DNA from: Tribonema minus | Lineage: Eukaryota > Sar > Xanthophyceae > Tribonematales > Tribonemataceae | DNA length: 64,000 nt | NCBI GenBank assembly: GCA_017506865.1 | Contig: JAFCMP010000346.1 | Coordinates: 248,001-312,000, forward strand | Reading direction: 5' to 3' | In this document: positions 62,635-64,000 of the stretch, one piece after another | Layout of the letters: each line of letters starts with the position of its first letter | Numbering within the stretch: the first letter of the stretch is position 1 | Notes under the pieces: generated by a model | The model's input: the letters and a program-made list of their open reading frames with translations, nothing else | What the model was told of the DNA's origin: nothing | Database searches by the model: none | Position numbers and translations under genes: made by a program

Positions 62635-63767
62635 ATGCCATCCGAGCCACAACACCACTGCTACTCCAACCAGGGCCAAGTGCCAGCCAACGACACCGAG
62701 CCAGCAACAGCAGCTGAGGAGGATACGTACACACAACAAGCTCACATGAATGAAGCAGGGCCGGATGAGTGCGTGCCCATACCATCAGATGAAGAAGTGG
62801 AGTATACGCTCGTGATGACAGAGGAGTGGGCGGAGCGCTTCCGAGAGTCAAAATCTGTGCAGGCCAAGTTCGGTCAGTAACACTCACAGCTGATCATGAT
62901 GATGAGAATGCCAGCTTCAGCAGCGTGCAAGGATTGGCCTAGACAAGGGTTACCACAGTATTGGTCAACCTGGTAGTCACAATCAGCTTCTGGCGTCCCA
63001 AGATTCAGTGTTGCTCATCAATGTTGGGTGCAGCACCCCTCACATGTGCACCGATGTGTGCTCGGTCGCCAGGGGGGAGTGGTGTGGGGTTGATTTGCTG
63101 ACCACCAACTAGCATGCGTTAAGCAGAGTCGTGTCCATCGACTTACACTTGCGCGGGCGGCAACTTTGCTGAGCTCCTGCCACCACAGCCAGCTGCCAGA
63201 AGTATTCAGCACCAGCGCAGCGCAACGTGTTCTGCACAGTGTGGTACCACCATGACAGCATTGCTGTCCAGGGCATCTACCCAGCAACCGCTCAGCTCAA
63301 GGTCTTGCGGCAGCCGTATGTACAATATTGAGACGCAATTGCTCGTGCGCTGCGTACACGGATGTGCCCGCGCTGCCTCAGGTGCTGGCGCTCTGAAACC
63401 CAAGCGCGGGCGCCGCGGCGGCAGGCAGGTGCGCGTGCGGCAGGAGCGGCTGCAGCGGGAGCAGCAGCAGCAGCAGCAGCAGCCGAGCGCTGCCGCGGTA
63501 GTGGACCTCGACAGCTTGCGCACCGCAGCTGCGGCGTACGCGCGCGCTAGGGACGCGTGCGTCGGTTCGCAGGGCGCTGCGAGCACGAGTACGGAGGCGG
63601 GCACAAACGCAGCACAGCAGCAGGGCGTCTGCGATTGTTTGCAACAGCACAGCGATGGCGCTCAGGAGCCGGCGTGCGCGCAGCAGGCGCCGGAAGCAGC
63701 TGCTGCAGCGCATGAACAGTCGACTCTGAATGTTTGTTCTGTGCATACGGAGGTTGTGCATACATAG
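62635..63767 (+). CDS. Unrecognised two-exon protein: acidic N-terminus, basic linker, Gln/Ala-rich tail
   Basis: Exon 1 62635-62872 and exon 2 63382-63767 join in phase (TTCG|GTGCT, giving FGAG); 207 aa. Exon 1 runs MPSEPQHHC... through an acidic region to VPIPSDEEVEYTLVMTEEWA and ERFRESKSVQAKFG. Exon 2 opens with the basic ALKPKRGRRGGRQVRVRQER, then a run of about eight Gln, a helical-looking VVDLDSLRTAAAAYARARDA, and a Gln/Ala-rich end at TGCATACATAG. Family not recognised. A non-ATG upstream extension is open but unsupported. The intron shows no obvious exon-edge copies. Confidence 0.5.
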
Positions 63768-63916
63768 ATTAATAGCACTTCGTGTATCAATAGGCCGCGC
63801 TCGCCGCCTTCACAGGTGCAAGCCGTTGTTGTCATCGGCATTGACCTATGTAGACTGTGCATCGTATTTCGTGTCTGCCGATGTGTTTCCCGAGTGTATC
63901 ATTACATGCCAGCGGT

Positions 63917-64000
63917 GCAGATGCTGGAGCTGCTGGGGTGTGGCGTGCAGTTTGAGCCATTTGCTGCACGCATCAGCAACGCTCCTTCGTGGACTCCCCA
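63917..64000 (+). CDS. Possible exon of a gene continuing beyond the right edge
   Basis: After ATTACATGCCAG an open stretch reads VQMLELLGCGVQFEPFAARI and SNAPSWTP to the last base. The acceptor-like sequence and the absence of stops in a protein-like frame are the only support. The family is not recognisable. Confidence 0.3.

Overview
This window is nuclear DNA from a eukaryote. It is GC-rich, its genes are split by canonical GT-AG introns, and it has TTAGGG-type telomeric repeats and a eukaryotic tRNA-Asp. A dynein light chain points to a flagellated cell. A Derlin with an apparent cleavable signal peptide and a bacterial-type tRNA-guanine transglycosylase with a hydrophobic leader fit an alga with a complex (secondary) plastid. 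Haptophyte-like is my best guess, by inference only.

Layout, left to right. 1-2155 (-): intronless fused biotin-synthesis gene (dethiobiotin synthetase plus DAPA aminotransferase), cut by the left edge. It is divergent from 2343-7821 (+), a six-exon Derlin. 8366-9388 (+): sideroflexin. 11306-16226 (+): six-exon tRNA-guanine transglycosylase. 17389-17681 (-): chitin-binding-like fragment. 17877-19259 (+): two-exon membrane protein. 21687-28929 (-): six-exon FAIM-like/Gln-rich protein whose third intron holds a tRNA-Asp and a retrotransposon scrap. 29493-35938 (+): BAR-RhoGAP protein, divergent from the previous gene. 37695-44552 (-): seven-exon unrecognised, probably nuclear protein. 45862-47888 (+): LC8-type dynein light chain. 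48774-49205 (-): uS7m. 49489-60562 (-): head-to-tail copies of a non-LTR retrotransposon with a restriction-like endonuclease, separated by telomeric repeats. 61333-62222 (-): DUF1990/UPF0548 gene with a probable lesion. 62635-63767 (+): unrecognised acidic/basic protein. 63917-64000 (+): possible exon of a further gene.

The outstanding signal is architectural. In at least six unrelated multi-exon genes the introns are filled with tandem, partly decayed copies of the adjacent exon edge with its splice site. Copies next to a 5' splice site carry the exon 3' end plus a GT donor and run downstream. Copies next to a 3' splice site carry an AG acceptor plus the exon 5' end and run upstream. Units are about 120-190 bp, with up to ten in a row. 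In two genes each donor-type unit is followed by a palindrome built from ACTTCAAG and CTTGAAGT. All exon models were joined by hand from reading-frame phase; no transcript evidence was available.
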